Assembly: GCA_000727475.1 (NCBI GenBank)
Contig: KL647289.1
Location: forward strand, 394,636 to 458,635
Origin: Sarcocystis neurona
Taxonomy: Eukaryota > Apicomplexa > Conoidasida > Eucoccidiorida > Sarcocystidae
Reading direction: 5' to 3'
DNA: 64,000 bases
How positions within the stretch are numbered: the stretch's first letter is position 1; every line of letters begins with the position of its first letter. This document shows, in pieces, positions 36,998-48,900 of this stretch. A model generated the notes under the pieces. That model searched no databases, had not been told where the DNA came from, and worked only from the letters and a program-made list of their open reading frames with translations. A program made the translations under genes and the position numbers.

Positions 36998-39900
36998 ATG
37001 GGAGCCGTGGAGCCGAGCAGCATAAGTCAGGGAGAGCCTTCTCCTTCCGTTGTTTCACTGCCGCCTGCTGCTTCTTCCTCTCCTGCTGCCGTAACGTCGT
37101 ATGTTGCCTCTGCCGCTTCCTCTTCTGCTGCCGTGTCTGCTGCCGTTGCTCCGTCCTGGGCTGCTGCTGTTTCTTCTCCTGCTGACTCGACTTCCTCTGA
37201 TACTACTGCTGCTGGCACTTCCGCTGCCGCTGCTGATGCTGCTGGCACTTCCGCCACTGGTGCTGCTGACACTTCCGCCGCCGGTGCTGCTGACACTTCC
37301 GCCGCCGGTGCTGCTGACACTTCCGCCGCCGCTGCTGCCGCTGTAGCTTCGTCGTCGTCATCGTCTGCTGCTGCTGCCGCTGGTACCTCGTCGGCAGCAA
37401 CCCCTTCTTCTGCTCCTGCTTGTTCATCGGCTGCAGCGTCTCTTGCTTCTTCTGCTGGCTGTTCTCGTGGTGCAGTGTCGTCGCGTGTCCCTGCCTGTGA
37501 TTCTTTTCTTTCTCGAGTCCCTCGTCCTCAGTCTGGTGCTGCGTCTTCCGCGGAGTGTTCTGCTGCAGCCAAATTTTATTCTGCTGGAGCAACTGCAGCT
37601 GTTGGCCCTGCTCGAGCGAGCAGACCTCCGCTGCTGCCGCATTACACCCCGCTTCTGGGACAGTTAGTCCTTGATACCTCCGGTTTCTGCGTAGCCCCGT
37701 CGTCGTGTGGCTACTCAGCAGAGGCGCAGCAGCAGCCACCAGGAAGCCATGGGGACAGACAAGAAGTAGAAGGCGCAGCAGAATCAGCAGGGCGCGGAAC
37801 AGAGAAAGGCAGGGCTGTTGCCGCTTCTGCGTTGAAGGCGGGTAGTGCCGCCAGTGCTCCTGCGTATTGCTTTCCGGTGCCGGCACCACATGCAAGCACA
37901 GCAACTGCGGGAGTAGCGGGAGGCGGAGGAGCAGCCGCAGGGGCAGAAAACGCAGCAGCAGGGGGATCAGGTTTTCCTTCGACAGGTAGAGTCCGAGCAA
38001 GGGCAGGCGGTGGTGGAGGATGTACAAGCCGCGGGGGGAGGAGAGGCCGGCAGGAAGTGGAGGATGGGGAGATAGAAGGGAACGAAGAAGAAGCAGCAGC
38101 AGGAACAGCTGCTGCTGGAGCGTCGACATCGGAAGGTTCAGTAGGATTAAGAGTAGCAGCAGGAGAAGCTGTCGGGCCGTGGACTTTACCTGAAGAGGCG
38201 CTGCTGATAGAACCTGAGAATTCTGGCTTTTCCCGAGGCGCAGCAGAGGATTCTGTTAGCAGCAGCAGCAGCAGTTTCCCAGGAGAGCGATGTCTCTTCG
38301 GCAATTTGCCTGTGACTGCGGAGGAGCAGGACGCGATTGATAAAGTTCTGCAGACGGTGCAGAACATGGGAGGATATCGCGCGTTGGGGAGTGAGTGTCG
38401 AGCCGCCGGCCCAGCAGCAGCACGGGCGGCCGCGGCAGCGGCGGCACTGGTCAACGCAGCTGCAGCAGCAGCAGAACCAGTGACAAGAGCGACAGCAAGT
38501 GACGCTGCAGCCGCGACATCGGCAGAGGCGGGGGGGGCAGCAGCAGCAGCGACAGCAGCAGGTCCAGGGACGGACGCTGCAGCAGGTGGCGGTGAGGAGG
38601 AGGAGTACAGGGGCCCCAGCGGAGTCTTGTTCAAGGACTTTCACATGCAGGAGATGAAGGAAGGGAACCAAGCGGAAGAAAGGGCAAACTGCGAGTGGGT
38701 GGAACAGCAGGTCCTCCGCTTCCTTTATTGCACGGCCTTCGATATTCCCAAGACTGTTGAATTGCTCAAATCTTCTCTCGCCTTCAGATGTACCCGACTC
38801 CCTGTAAGGAAAGAGGCTGTTTGATACAATCACTAAGTTAAAAAGATGCACGTTTGTTAACAATAGTTCTGTTGATATATATATATATATATGTATATAT
38901 AGTACTTTGTTGTGTGTGTGTGTGTGTGTATGTTATGTTCATTTGTTTACCCGTTCATACACACGTCCGCATACATACGCATAGATCGTTTCCGCTTGCT
39001 AAATACATATATATATATATGTATGTATACGCGCAGATTACCTTGCTACACAAATATGTATGTGCATATAACAATGTATTTATATGTGTGTAGAGGTGTG
39101 GGTTGGATGCGGTGTCTCGTCTAGTAGCAGACGGTGGACGTACGCCCCAGGCACACAGCGAAATATCTGCGCGTGGTCCTTGTAGGACAACACTGGCAGT
39201 GCCGTCGTCTCGCCGCGCGTGGATTAGCAGCAGATGTTTTCAAAGAGAGAGAGAGACTGCGCTACGTGTGTTGCACGTGTAGGTACACCTGACGAGCCTT
39301 TCAGTCAAGCGGTGTAGAAACAGTACACTATTCTCTTTCTCCACCGGAGGTGGCTACGTTTGTAGCGGCGAGGGCGGCAGCTGTTTTTCATAGTAGTAGT
39401 TGTAGTGGTAGTGCTGCTATTGCAGGCGCTTTCTTTTTCTGGCCCTGTTGGTGCTGTGCTGCTACAGTGGTTTCTCCACTGCTGCTGCTGCTGCTGCTCC
39501 TGCTGTTGCCTCTGCCCCTGATGGACGGCTGTTTTTGCCGCCATTGCTGCTGCTGTCGGTTTGGGAAGAAGGGAGGCTGCATTGGCTACCGTTGTTGTTG
39601 GGGCTCCTGCTGCTCCTGCTCTTGGTGTACGGCTGTTTTTGCCGCTGTCGCTGGTCGTGTCGATGTAGCGGGGGTGCTGTATTGGCTTGTGTTGTTGGTG
39701 CTGCTGCTGGTGGTCTGCGACGCGTTTTGCTGAAGGTTCACCTTGGCGAGGTTGTAAAGGAAATTCGTGATGAAGGAGTGGCATACTGGCACGGCCGAGA
39801 CCGAGCTCTGCGGCCGCTGCTGGTCATTCGGGTGGAAGGGATGCAACAGCTGCAGCAGAGGAAAGGCGTCAAGGACGTTGAGGAGGATCTCGTGACTCGC

Positions 39901-42900
39901 GTTCTCGTATTTTCGCTCGAATTTTTCCTTCGGTAATACTTGCGCGTATATGGCAGACATAGGCAGACGAAGAACTCTTGCAGCATTGCAGCGCGGAGAT
40001 GTGTGGGTAGCAGCACGCACTACAGCAGCAGCAGTGTTGGTTGACACACGCCAGCGGGTGGCAGGTGGAACAGCAAAGAAAACAAAAAGAGCATGAACAA
40101 GTGGAGAAAAAGGGAAGCACTCTACAGAAAGAGCAGGAGAGAAACAGGCGCAGACGGCTGGCGATGCGAGGCGGTACTCTTCTAGCAGCAGCAGCAGATG
40201 GATAGGGAGAAAGGGCAGAGAACAACCTCAGCTACTTCACATGGCGGAACGCGCAGAGGGAAGAGCGCGGAAGCGGCGAACGGGAATAAAGTGAGCGCAG
40301 GGAGGAGCAGCAGCAGCAGCTGAGGGAGTAGAAGCGGTGCAGAAGAAGACGAGGCAGCAGAAGAGAGGCGCCACAACAGCAGCAGCAGAGAGAGAACAGA
40401 AAGGATCGGTGTGAAAGTAGAGGAGAGCAACAGCAGCACAGAGACAAAAGAAACCACCACCGGGAAAGAAGAGGAAGGGCAGCAACGGCAAAAATAGATG
40501 GGGAAGCAGTCGATTCTAGCGATGTAGAGCAGCTCCGTTCCGACACCGGCAACAGCGGCAGCACTGCTGTACAGCCACCGCATGTGCATTACGGGATTTT
40601 ATTGATCCCAAGAGCCCCTTTGGCAGTCGTCTTTCTCGGGCGAGACTGCTCCATAGGAGCAGCAGCAGAAGTAGAAGTGTTAGTTTTTGATCGGTCAGAC
40701 TGCTCCATAGGAGCAACAGCAGAAGTAGAAGTGGTAGTTTTTTATCGGTCAGACTGCTCCATAGAAGCATCAGTAGGAGTAGCAGTCTGTCTTGGGTGAG
40801 ACTGCGCGATAGGAGCGGCACTGGTAGGAGAAGTTGTAGAAATAGGAGTATTTCGTGGGAGAGACTGCCCCATAGGAGCATCGGTAGTCGTAGTTGAAAG
40901 GGGGAGAGTGAGAGGAAGAGGAGGAGGAAGAGGAGAAGGCAAGAGAGTCGTGCGGGTTATTAAAGTGGTCGTGTGTGGGATTCTGTCCGAAGCAAGAAGA
41001 CGTGTTGTTTTCTTGATATCCTCTCGAAATCAGGAGACGTGGTCTTAGTCGTGTAGCTATAAATATACGACAGTCAAATATCGTCGATTTGTCCCATACC
41101 CCAACTATCAGGAAAAGCTGTAATGTGGGGAAGGTGCAGAAGGAGAGTAGAAGTGTCGGGAGTCTTACAGTCGCAGTCGTAGTAGTGGAGAAGACGCAGT
41201 AGGAGTCGTCGTCGTAGGAGAACAACAGGCCTGCATAAGACCAGTAATAGAAGAGAAGGGAAAGGAGACGGAGGATAGGAGGAGAGGAGGAGGAGAGAAG
41301 AGAAGAACGCGACAGAAATAGAAACTGGAAGAAAGTAGAAGACGTGTATAGCAGGGGGAGGAAATGAGAAGCGGACAAGTGGGGAGTAGGAGGGAAACGT
41401 TTCACAGGCGACGCTTCGCAGCAGAAGGCCAACGTGGGAGTTGAAGGGGACGAGAGAAGACGCAGAGAAGAAAGTGAGTGGAAAGGAAAGTCGTGGAAAA
41501 GTGAGAGAAGCACGCACACGGCAGAGAGGAGGTGTGAGCAGGAAGAGAGTTTTTCGAGGAAGAGCATTCGGTGAGAAACGGGAGAACGAGCAGCAGCAGT
41601 ACCAGAGAAGGAGGCGGAGGAGGAGCAGCAGGGGGCAGGGGAAGAGGATGAGGTGTCTCCCAAAGTTGGTTAGACGGGTGCATGCGGTAGTTGTTGTGGT
41701 CGTGGAAGAGCTTGAACGCACGAGGTTGTAGGAGTTCTGATGAGTGACCGTCGTCTGCTGCATTTCTGGCAAAAATGTGAAACGAAGGAACTGCGGCAAG
41801 TTCCACGAGCGGAGAGCTGCGGAAGAAACTTATGAAAGTTGTAGAGTGGGAGGTACAGTCCTGCAGGAGTGTACTTTCTTCGTGAAGTCGTGCTGCAATG
41901 TAGTGGTGGTAACACAGTTGCAGATGGTAGTAGTATTCTTGTACGTATATAGTACTATTATACTTGTGTAGCAGTGGTACTCGTAGTAGTAGTAGTATAA
42001 TAGTGTTGTAGCAGGACTGGGAATACTGCAGCATAAGCGTAGTAGTGGTAGTATTAGTAGTAGTATTAATAGTGGTGGTACTGTAGTAGAGTGATACGTG
42101 TGTTCTAATAGTTGTAGTATTACCGTGGTATTAGTAATAGGAGGAGTAGTAGTAGTAGTGTAATTAGCGTAGTGTTACTATTGTAGTAATAGTTGTAGCA
42201 GTTGGCAGGATTGCTGTAGTGGTAGTAGTAGTAGCAGTAGTATACTACTGTAGTATAGTAGTAGTAGTAGTAGAATAGTGGTGTAGTAGTATAGTAGTAG
42301 TAGGGATTAGCAGTAGTACTGTACTAGTACTGTAGTAGTAGTGCCGTCGTGTTGTAGTTATAGTGCCATTGTATTCCCAGTAATAGTAGTGGGATTGTGT
42401 ATTATAGTTCGTAGTAGTAGTTAGTAGCAGTAGTAGTAGTATAGTAGGTAGTGGTAGTAGTATAGTAGTTAGTAGTGGTATTAGTAAAGTAGTTAATAGT
42501 AGTAGCAGTACTGGGAGTGTGTACAGTAGTAGTAGTTGTGATAGTAGTAGCGGTAGTCGTATAGTAGTTAGTAGTGGTAGTAGTATTGTAGCAGTCGTTG
42601 TCTTTGTAGTAGTGCTCGTGGTGGTGATGGTAGTAGTAGTAGTAGGTGCAACAGCAGTTATCGAGTCGTGGGTGTTGCGGTGAGGGATTTCTCGAGCGGA
42701 AGGAGCGTTGGCAGAAACTTTTTGCGTACGTCGTGAAGGAGAGGAGAGCGGATGCTGCTGAGCGCGAGTTGATTTTCCGTTAGTAGAAGTAGGAGGAGAA
42801 GGAGGAGAAGAAGCAGCGGAGCAACGGTCTTGATAATAGAAGGGTCGCCGCCAGAAGATTTCGTGACTGCAGGAGGAACGCCTTCGGGGAGTTGGGTGGG

Positions 42901-45900
42901 TCGTCGGTCTTCATATGAAGCAGAAGAAGAAAGCAGGTGCATTCATACTTACATGTATTATGAAGGAAGAAGCACAGGCGACTCTTGCCGGTCTCCCGGT
43001 GACTTTGTGGGAGAAACGGCGAATACGTGTGCGAACCAGAGTTGATGCGGCGCTGCTCCCGCTCCTGCTGCTGCTGCTACACTTGCCCCATTTACTGGTG
43101 CCTGCGCGCTCCTGATGCTGCTGTTCCTTCTCCTCCTCCTCGCCATGTCTCGTCTGCTACTGCGTCGCTGCTGTTGCGGTTGGTGGTGTCTCGTCCTCTG
43201 CTGCTGCTGCTGCCGCTTCTTCGCTGCGTCTGCTCTTCGTAATCCTCCTGCCTTGCTGCCTTGCTGCCGCTGCTGATGTAACGGTCCTGCAATTGCTGGA
43301 GTGCTGCTGACACTGTTCCGGTGGGGGGGAGGGGGGAGGGGGGAAGGTTGCTGTCTTTGCCGTTGCTGCTGCTGGGCTACAAGACGGCGTGCTGCTGCTT
43401 CCTTGTTGCTGCATGTGTCTGCTGCTGTCTTGACGTTTGCTGCTGCTGTCCTGTTGCGTTGGCTCCATCCGCTGGTTCTGCACCTCCTGCTGCGGGCCTT
43501 GATTTGCGCCTCTTCTCGTTTGCCCTTGCAGGGTTCTTCCCCCTGCTCCGTCTGCACCTGCTGTTTTGTGTGTGTGCCTCGTCTTCCTTTTTAAGCCCTT
43601 CCTAACCGCTCTTGCGTCGACTTCCCTGCTGCAGCTTCTGCGTGTCGGCTCTTCTCGTTCTCTCTTCTTTCACACCGCGGCTGTGTTCAAGTAAACTCGC
43701 TTCTGTCGCTGACGGTTTGTTGCTGCTGCTGCTGCTCCCGCGCTGCTATCACGCGGCAGTGCTCATCTCTCTTCTTGTCCTTCCCTTCTTCAGCGCGGTG
43801 CTGCTGCTTTTCTGCTGCTGCTGCTCTGCTGCTGCTTTTCTGCTACTGCTACTCTGCCGCTGCTGCTCTGCTGCGGCTGCTCTTCTGCTGCTGTTGTAAC
43901 TGTTTTGTTCTCTGTGTGTGTGTGTGTGTGCGCAGGTATCTGTGCGTGGCAGGTCGGGTGGAGTCGTGGTGTATTTTGTGCGACTGCCGGGGAACTTCTT
44001 TTTCGTCTTTTCCCGTGCCGTTGCTGCTGCGACTGCTGTCGCTTCTGCAGGCGTGCTACAGAGGACGCCTACACCGGCTCTACTTGTTAAATGCCCCCCG
44101 CCTTTTCCATGTACTAGCACGTTCTGTTCTCTGCTCCATCCCTGCAGGAAGTGCGAAAAAAGTTCGAATATTCAGCAACAGCGACGACTGGAAGGCGGAG
44201 CGATCCCGCTCTTTTGCAAGACATCAACTCGAGAGAAAGTATGGAGGGGACCAGCCGGACATTGTTAAGGTACGCTCAGACAGTTCATACAAACAGCAGG
44301 ATCGTAACTATATCACACATATATTATATCACACATCCGCGTATATACATATGTATGTATATGTATATGAAGGATGTATGTGGACATATACGTGTATATT
44401 TATATATATATATGTATATGTACATGTGTATGTGTATATGTATGTGTGTGTATGCAAACCGGAGATAGACTGAGGAACAAGCGGGGGCTCAAAGAAATAC
44501 AGACGTGTTTACCCATTTGTTTGTGTGCGTATGTCCATAGACACGTAACATTTACGAATTTGTGACTATTTCGTATGCAGCAGTGCGTGTGGAGGTGGAT
44601 AGAAATTTGCGGAGAGAATATACGTGTAAACAGACGTATACAGAGACGCGTAGGACGCGAGTTTTCGGCATTGCGCGCTCGCTTGCGCCGAAGCATCAAG
44701 TGTACGTACACCCCACTTTGCAGGACATCTGCTTGCGGCTTCGGTGGTACCGACTTCGTTTCTTTTTCGCTTTTTACGAAAGAGCGTTTGGATACGCCCA
44801 TGCCAGTCACCTCTGCTGCAGAGTTGCATTCGAGTGTACGTACACCACCTTCCGACGCGTGGAACGAGGGACCGCTTTTCTGCCGCCACTACTTTAAAAA
44901 TCTTAAACTTTCCGATCTTCCCGACGAGAATCCTCCCCACGACCGACAAGGTCTCGTATGCCGGTGCAGTTTCGTCTTCCTTGCGCGCGTCCATTCAGGT
45001 GTACATACACCTGACTGCGCCAGCGTATGTGTGTGTTGCTGCGTCCGTTTCCCTGCGTCCGCCGCCTCTGCCGCCAGTCGAAGCCGAGCTCCCGGTCAAC
45101 GCGATGTACAGGAGAATCCCCCCGCACTTCCCTGTATGGATATGTTGAAAATATGTGTGTCTCTCTTCTTGGTGTATGCGTGCGCGTTGTAAATCCTCCT
45201 TTTTCAGGTGTACGTACACCGCAGACTGGTGCTTTTTGCTGCAGGACTGGTTCCCATATCGCTTTTACCCTGGGCCGTTCGAACCAGAAACGAAGCCGGA
45301 AGAAATTAGGTGGGACAGCCCCGCGTACTTGCACCGCGAGGTGTCGCCTCTTGTGCATGTGGGGTACTCTCTGCACACGTCTTCCGCTGCGTTGTACACG
45401 GGGAGCGGCAGCAGAAGCAGCGGTGGCGAGGCGGCGGCGGCGCCGGCGTCGCTGCGAAATGGATGCGTGTCGGTGACATCGCAGCAGCAGTCGTCAGGTC
45501 TCGGCAAAAATGCAGCAGACGCAAAGGGTGACGGGGGTGACGCCGGTGAAGGTAGAATGACAAGTTCATTTCTTGCCGAAAATCGCTTGCGGCTGCCGGA
45601 TGGGCGCGTGGCCCTGTGGTGGCCTGCTGTCGATTCGTTGTCTCTGCCGCGGTGTACGACGGACTGGCTGAACACGCGCTTCGCTACACGCTGCGCGGCC
45701 TCTTGCTGCAGCAGCGACAACTCCTCAGTACCTGCTGCAGCAGACGTCGCAGCAGCAGCAGCAGCAGCAGTGACAGGGCCGCAGAGCCCCCTGGTCTCTG
45801 CTGCTGGTGCGACTGCTGCTGTTGCTTCATTTTTACGAGCAGAGAAGCAGACGGACAGAAGGGAAGAGCAGCAGGAGCTGCTTTCAAAGGACGGAGGAGG

Positions 45901-48900
45901 AGGAGGAAGAGATGGTGCTGCCAGTGCTGCATCACCCGTCGACACCGGCTGCTCCACGCTGCAGGTTTCTGCTGCTCCGGTACCAGCAGCAGACACAGAG
46001 CTAGCGAAAAAAGGAGAGACACGTGGAGCCAGGGGGGGAACAGCAGGCGCCAGGGGAAGGACGGCGCGTGCAGCTGCAAACGATGCTGCATGTGGTACAG
46101 CTGCAGCAGGACAGAGAGGAGAAGGGGAAGGGGAAAGGAAAGGGTTTTGTTTTAAGGCAACAACGACGGTACAGCAGCTGCGGGAGAAATGGAGACAGGA
46201 AGTTGCAGCTCATGGATCGTTCAGAAACAGCGGCGGCAGTATCCTCGTCCCCACACATTTTTCTCATATTGCGGCTTCCGATGCTGCTGCCCGTGCCTCC
46301 ACAGCTGCCGCGGTTTCTTCCGCACGTCCGCATTCCGCTGGAGCACGCGCTGCTGCTCCTGCTGCAGATTCCGCTGCAGCTGCTGCTGTGTGGCGGACAG
46401 CAGCAGACGTGAAAGGGGCAGCAGCCCCAGGAGAAGGAGAAGGAGAACCAGGAGCAGCAGCGGAAGCTGCAGGAGCAGGACTTAGACGAGCAGGAGCAGC
46501 AGGTGAAAGGAATGCAGCGACAGCAGAAACAAGTCGTGGTGGCGTTACTGGCGGTGGAGCAGCAGAGGAGTCTTTCGTGAGCGGTGCGACAGGTGTAAAT
46601 AGCGAGACAACAACGCCAGCAGGAGACTGGCAAACTCAGGCAGCTGACAGCAGCACATCCGTGGGTCGGTTCCCTAGCAGCGGCAACAGCAGCAGTAGCA
46701 GTCAAGGCGTCTGGCAAGGGAGTGCGGCTCAGCACCTACAGCAAGAATGTGTGCAGCCGCAGCAGCAGCATCAGCAGCAAAGCGCAGGCAACTTTCTACT
46801 GGAAGGAGAGGAAGGGGCGGCATGCTCGCAAGAAGATGTCATTTTTGCGAGTAAAATATTGCGAGGGAGAGAAAGTGGGTGTGACTCGCAGCAGCTAGCT
46901 GCTTGGGGAGCGGCAGGTGAAGAACAAAGGGGGGCGGGTGCTGCTGCAGCTGTCGCTGGCGGTGGGCGCGGTGCCGCGCTGATGGAAACTCGCTTTGAAG
47001 CCGCTGCTTCTTCTGCACGGCCCAGGACGACAGCAGCAGGAACAGCAGCAGAATCGAAAGCTGGGGTCGGGGCAGGAGCCGCCGCAGCAGCTGCAGAAGC
47101 TGCTCGAGGTGCAAGTCTAGCTGCCAGTGACGCCGTCGCTTCTGCTGCTGCTGGAGAAGGAAGAGACGGGGTGCAGGACGCACTGACTGGCAGCGGTGCA
47201 GCAGCAGCAAAGGGCTGCGGTAGAGGAGAAGAAGGACTGAAGCAGGAGGAGCAGCAGCAGCAACAGAGTCACACGTTCGAGTTTCATAAGATCGAGCTGT
47301 CTTGCGTGGGTTTCGCTGTTTCTCCGGCGGCAGACCTTTGCGAGACGGAGCAGCAGCAGCATTGTCGTACCACACCTGCTGCAGCAGCAGCGTGTAGTAG
47401 TAGTGCTAAAAATCCTGGGGTGGGGCCGGCGGGTGCACGCGCATTGCAAAGCAGCAGCAGTGGAGCAGAGCGACCGCGGCAGCGCAGCAACAACAGCAGT
47501 ACGCCGAAGCAGCAGCGAAGCAGCACCGTTGTCTCGGGGCAGTCGGGGAGCAGCAGTGAGAGGCCACCCGACGGCGTTGCACAAGCGGAAAACAGCGGCA
47601 GCAGCAGCAGAACACCTCGACAGCAGCGGCTTCGCAGTGTGGAAAGAGGAGCAGCAGCGGCAGCACGTCCAGCGAAAGAACCGCCAGCAGTCGTGGCAAC
47701 AGAAGCCGCTCCTGCTGCTTCAGGAGGCGGAGCAGCAGCAGGAGCAGGATTTGCAGGAGACGGGGCAGCACCTGCGTTGAGACAGAATCTTTCTGCTGCG
47801 GCCGCGGTGACGACAGCAGAAGCTGCACGGCGTAGTGCAACAGGCGCAGCAGCGCTGATACGCTCTGCTGCTTCCTGTGACCCGGCAACAGCCGCTGTAA
47901 GTGGCAGGCGCTGGTGCCACGTGCGGTCATCTCGTTCTGCCGCCGCAGCAGCAGAAGCGTCTTCGCTCAACGAGACGCCGGATGCTTCAACGGCAGAGAG
48001 AAAAGCGAGAGGCCACGCGCTTTCTATTGCTGCTTCGTCCTTGCGTTCGAGACGGTGCCGCTTGATAGGAACGAACTCTGCTGCGCCACCACCTACGGAT
48101 GAGGCTGCCTTCTCCGTCGCCCCGTCGTCAACTGCTGTGACTCCTGCTGCCGTTGCTGCTCGTGCTCCTCTCGGGGCCGCTGCTGCTGCTCCTGTCGCTC
48201 CTGTTGCTGCTTCTGCGGTGTCGCCTGCTTCCGTTGCCGCTGCTGACGCTGTTGCCGCCAGCAGCCACGGCGTCGGCAGCGGTGCAGCGGCCCTGCTGCC
48301 GCCGTCGTCCAGTCGCAGTCCTCTACGCAGGGCGCATGCCCGCTGGCGTCACTCCTCCTCGTACTTCCGACGGCCACGAGGGGGAGAGGATGCCTTGCCA
48401 GCAGTACCAGGCAGCAGGTCATTCGACGCGGCAGCAGGGAGCGTTGAAACAAAAACAGCAGCGGATGAGAACTGCCGCGTCGGCGGCGCCTCTGCTGCCG
48501 CGGAGAAACGTGAAGGCGCTAGTGAAGCACTGACTGCTGCGGCAAGAGCTGCAGCAGCAGCGACAGCAGCAGGAACAGCAGCAGCAGCAGCAGCGGGAGG
48601 GACACCAGGAGACAGAGAGGAAGGCGGTAGAGGAGGAGGAGGAGCAGCGGGAGCAGCAGAAGCAGCGGTAGGAAGAAGGGGAGTGGGTTTCAAAGAGAAT
48701 GGAGAGATACTGGGCGTTGTTGTTGCAGGGGAAAAAAGAGAGGCGACAAGTACAAGCAGGAAAGAATTTTCGCAAGAGTCAGTAGAAAAAGTGGCAGACG
48801 TGTCGCGCGTGAAAAGTAGCGGCATTGAAGAGGATGCTACTGGAGATGAGACGTACGAACGCAGTAGCGCAGCAATCCCAAGGCAGCAGGGAAAAGAACA

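Larger units (their letters stand above)
39933..43935 (+). other. Intron 2 of the CRAL-TRIO gene, 4 kb, repeat-filled
   Basis: The donor GTAATA splits an Arg codon (CG|G) and the acceptor TGCGCAG restores it, joining FSLEFFLR to YLCVAGR. The intron contains CAG/CTG tracts (40170-40460, 43040-43480, 43720-43900), a 55-base repeat array and a long TAG/GTA trinucleotide tract. The many Leu/Ser/Cys-rich ORFs on both strands here are repeat translations. Confidence 0.8.

Noticed and set aside
43301..43900. Cys/Leu-rich ORFs, possible cysteine-rich secreted protein
   Set aside because: These are CTG tracts read in the Cys and Leu frames inside intron 2 of the CRAL-TRIO gene.
45155..45244. First 30 codons of the giant open frame as coding sequence
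   Set aside because: The strong acceptor at 45243-45244 and the phase-0 join to exon 3 make this stretch the end of intron 3.
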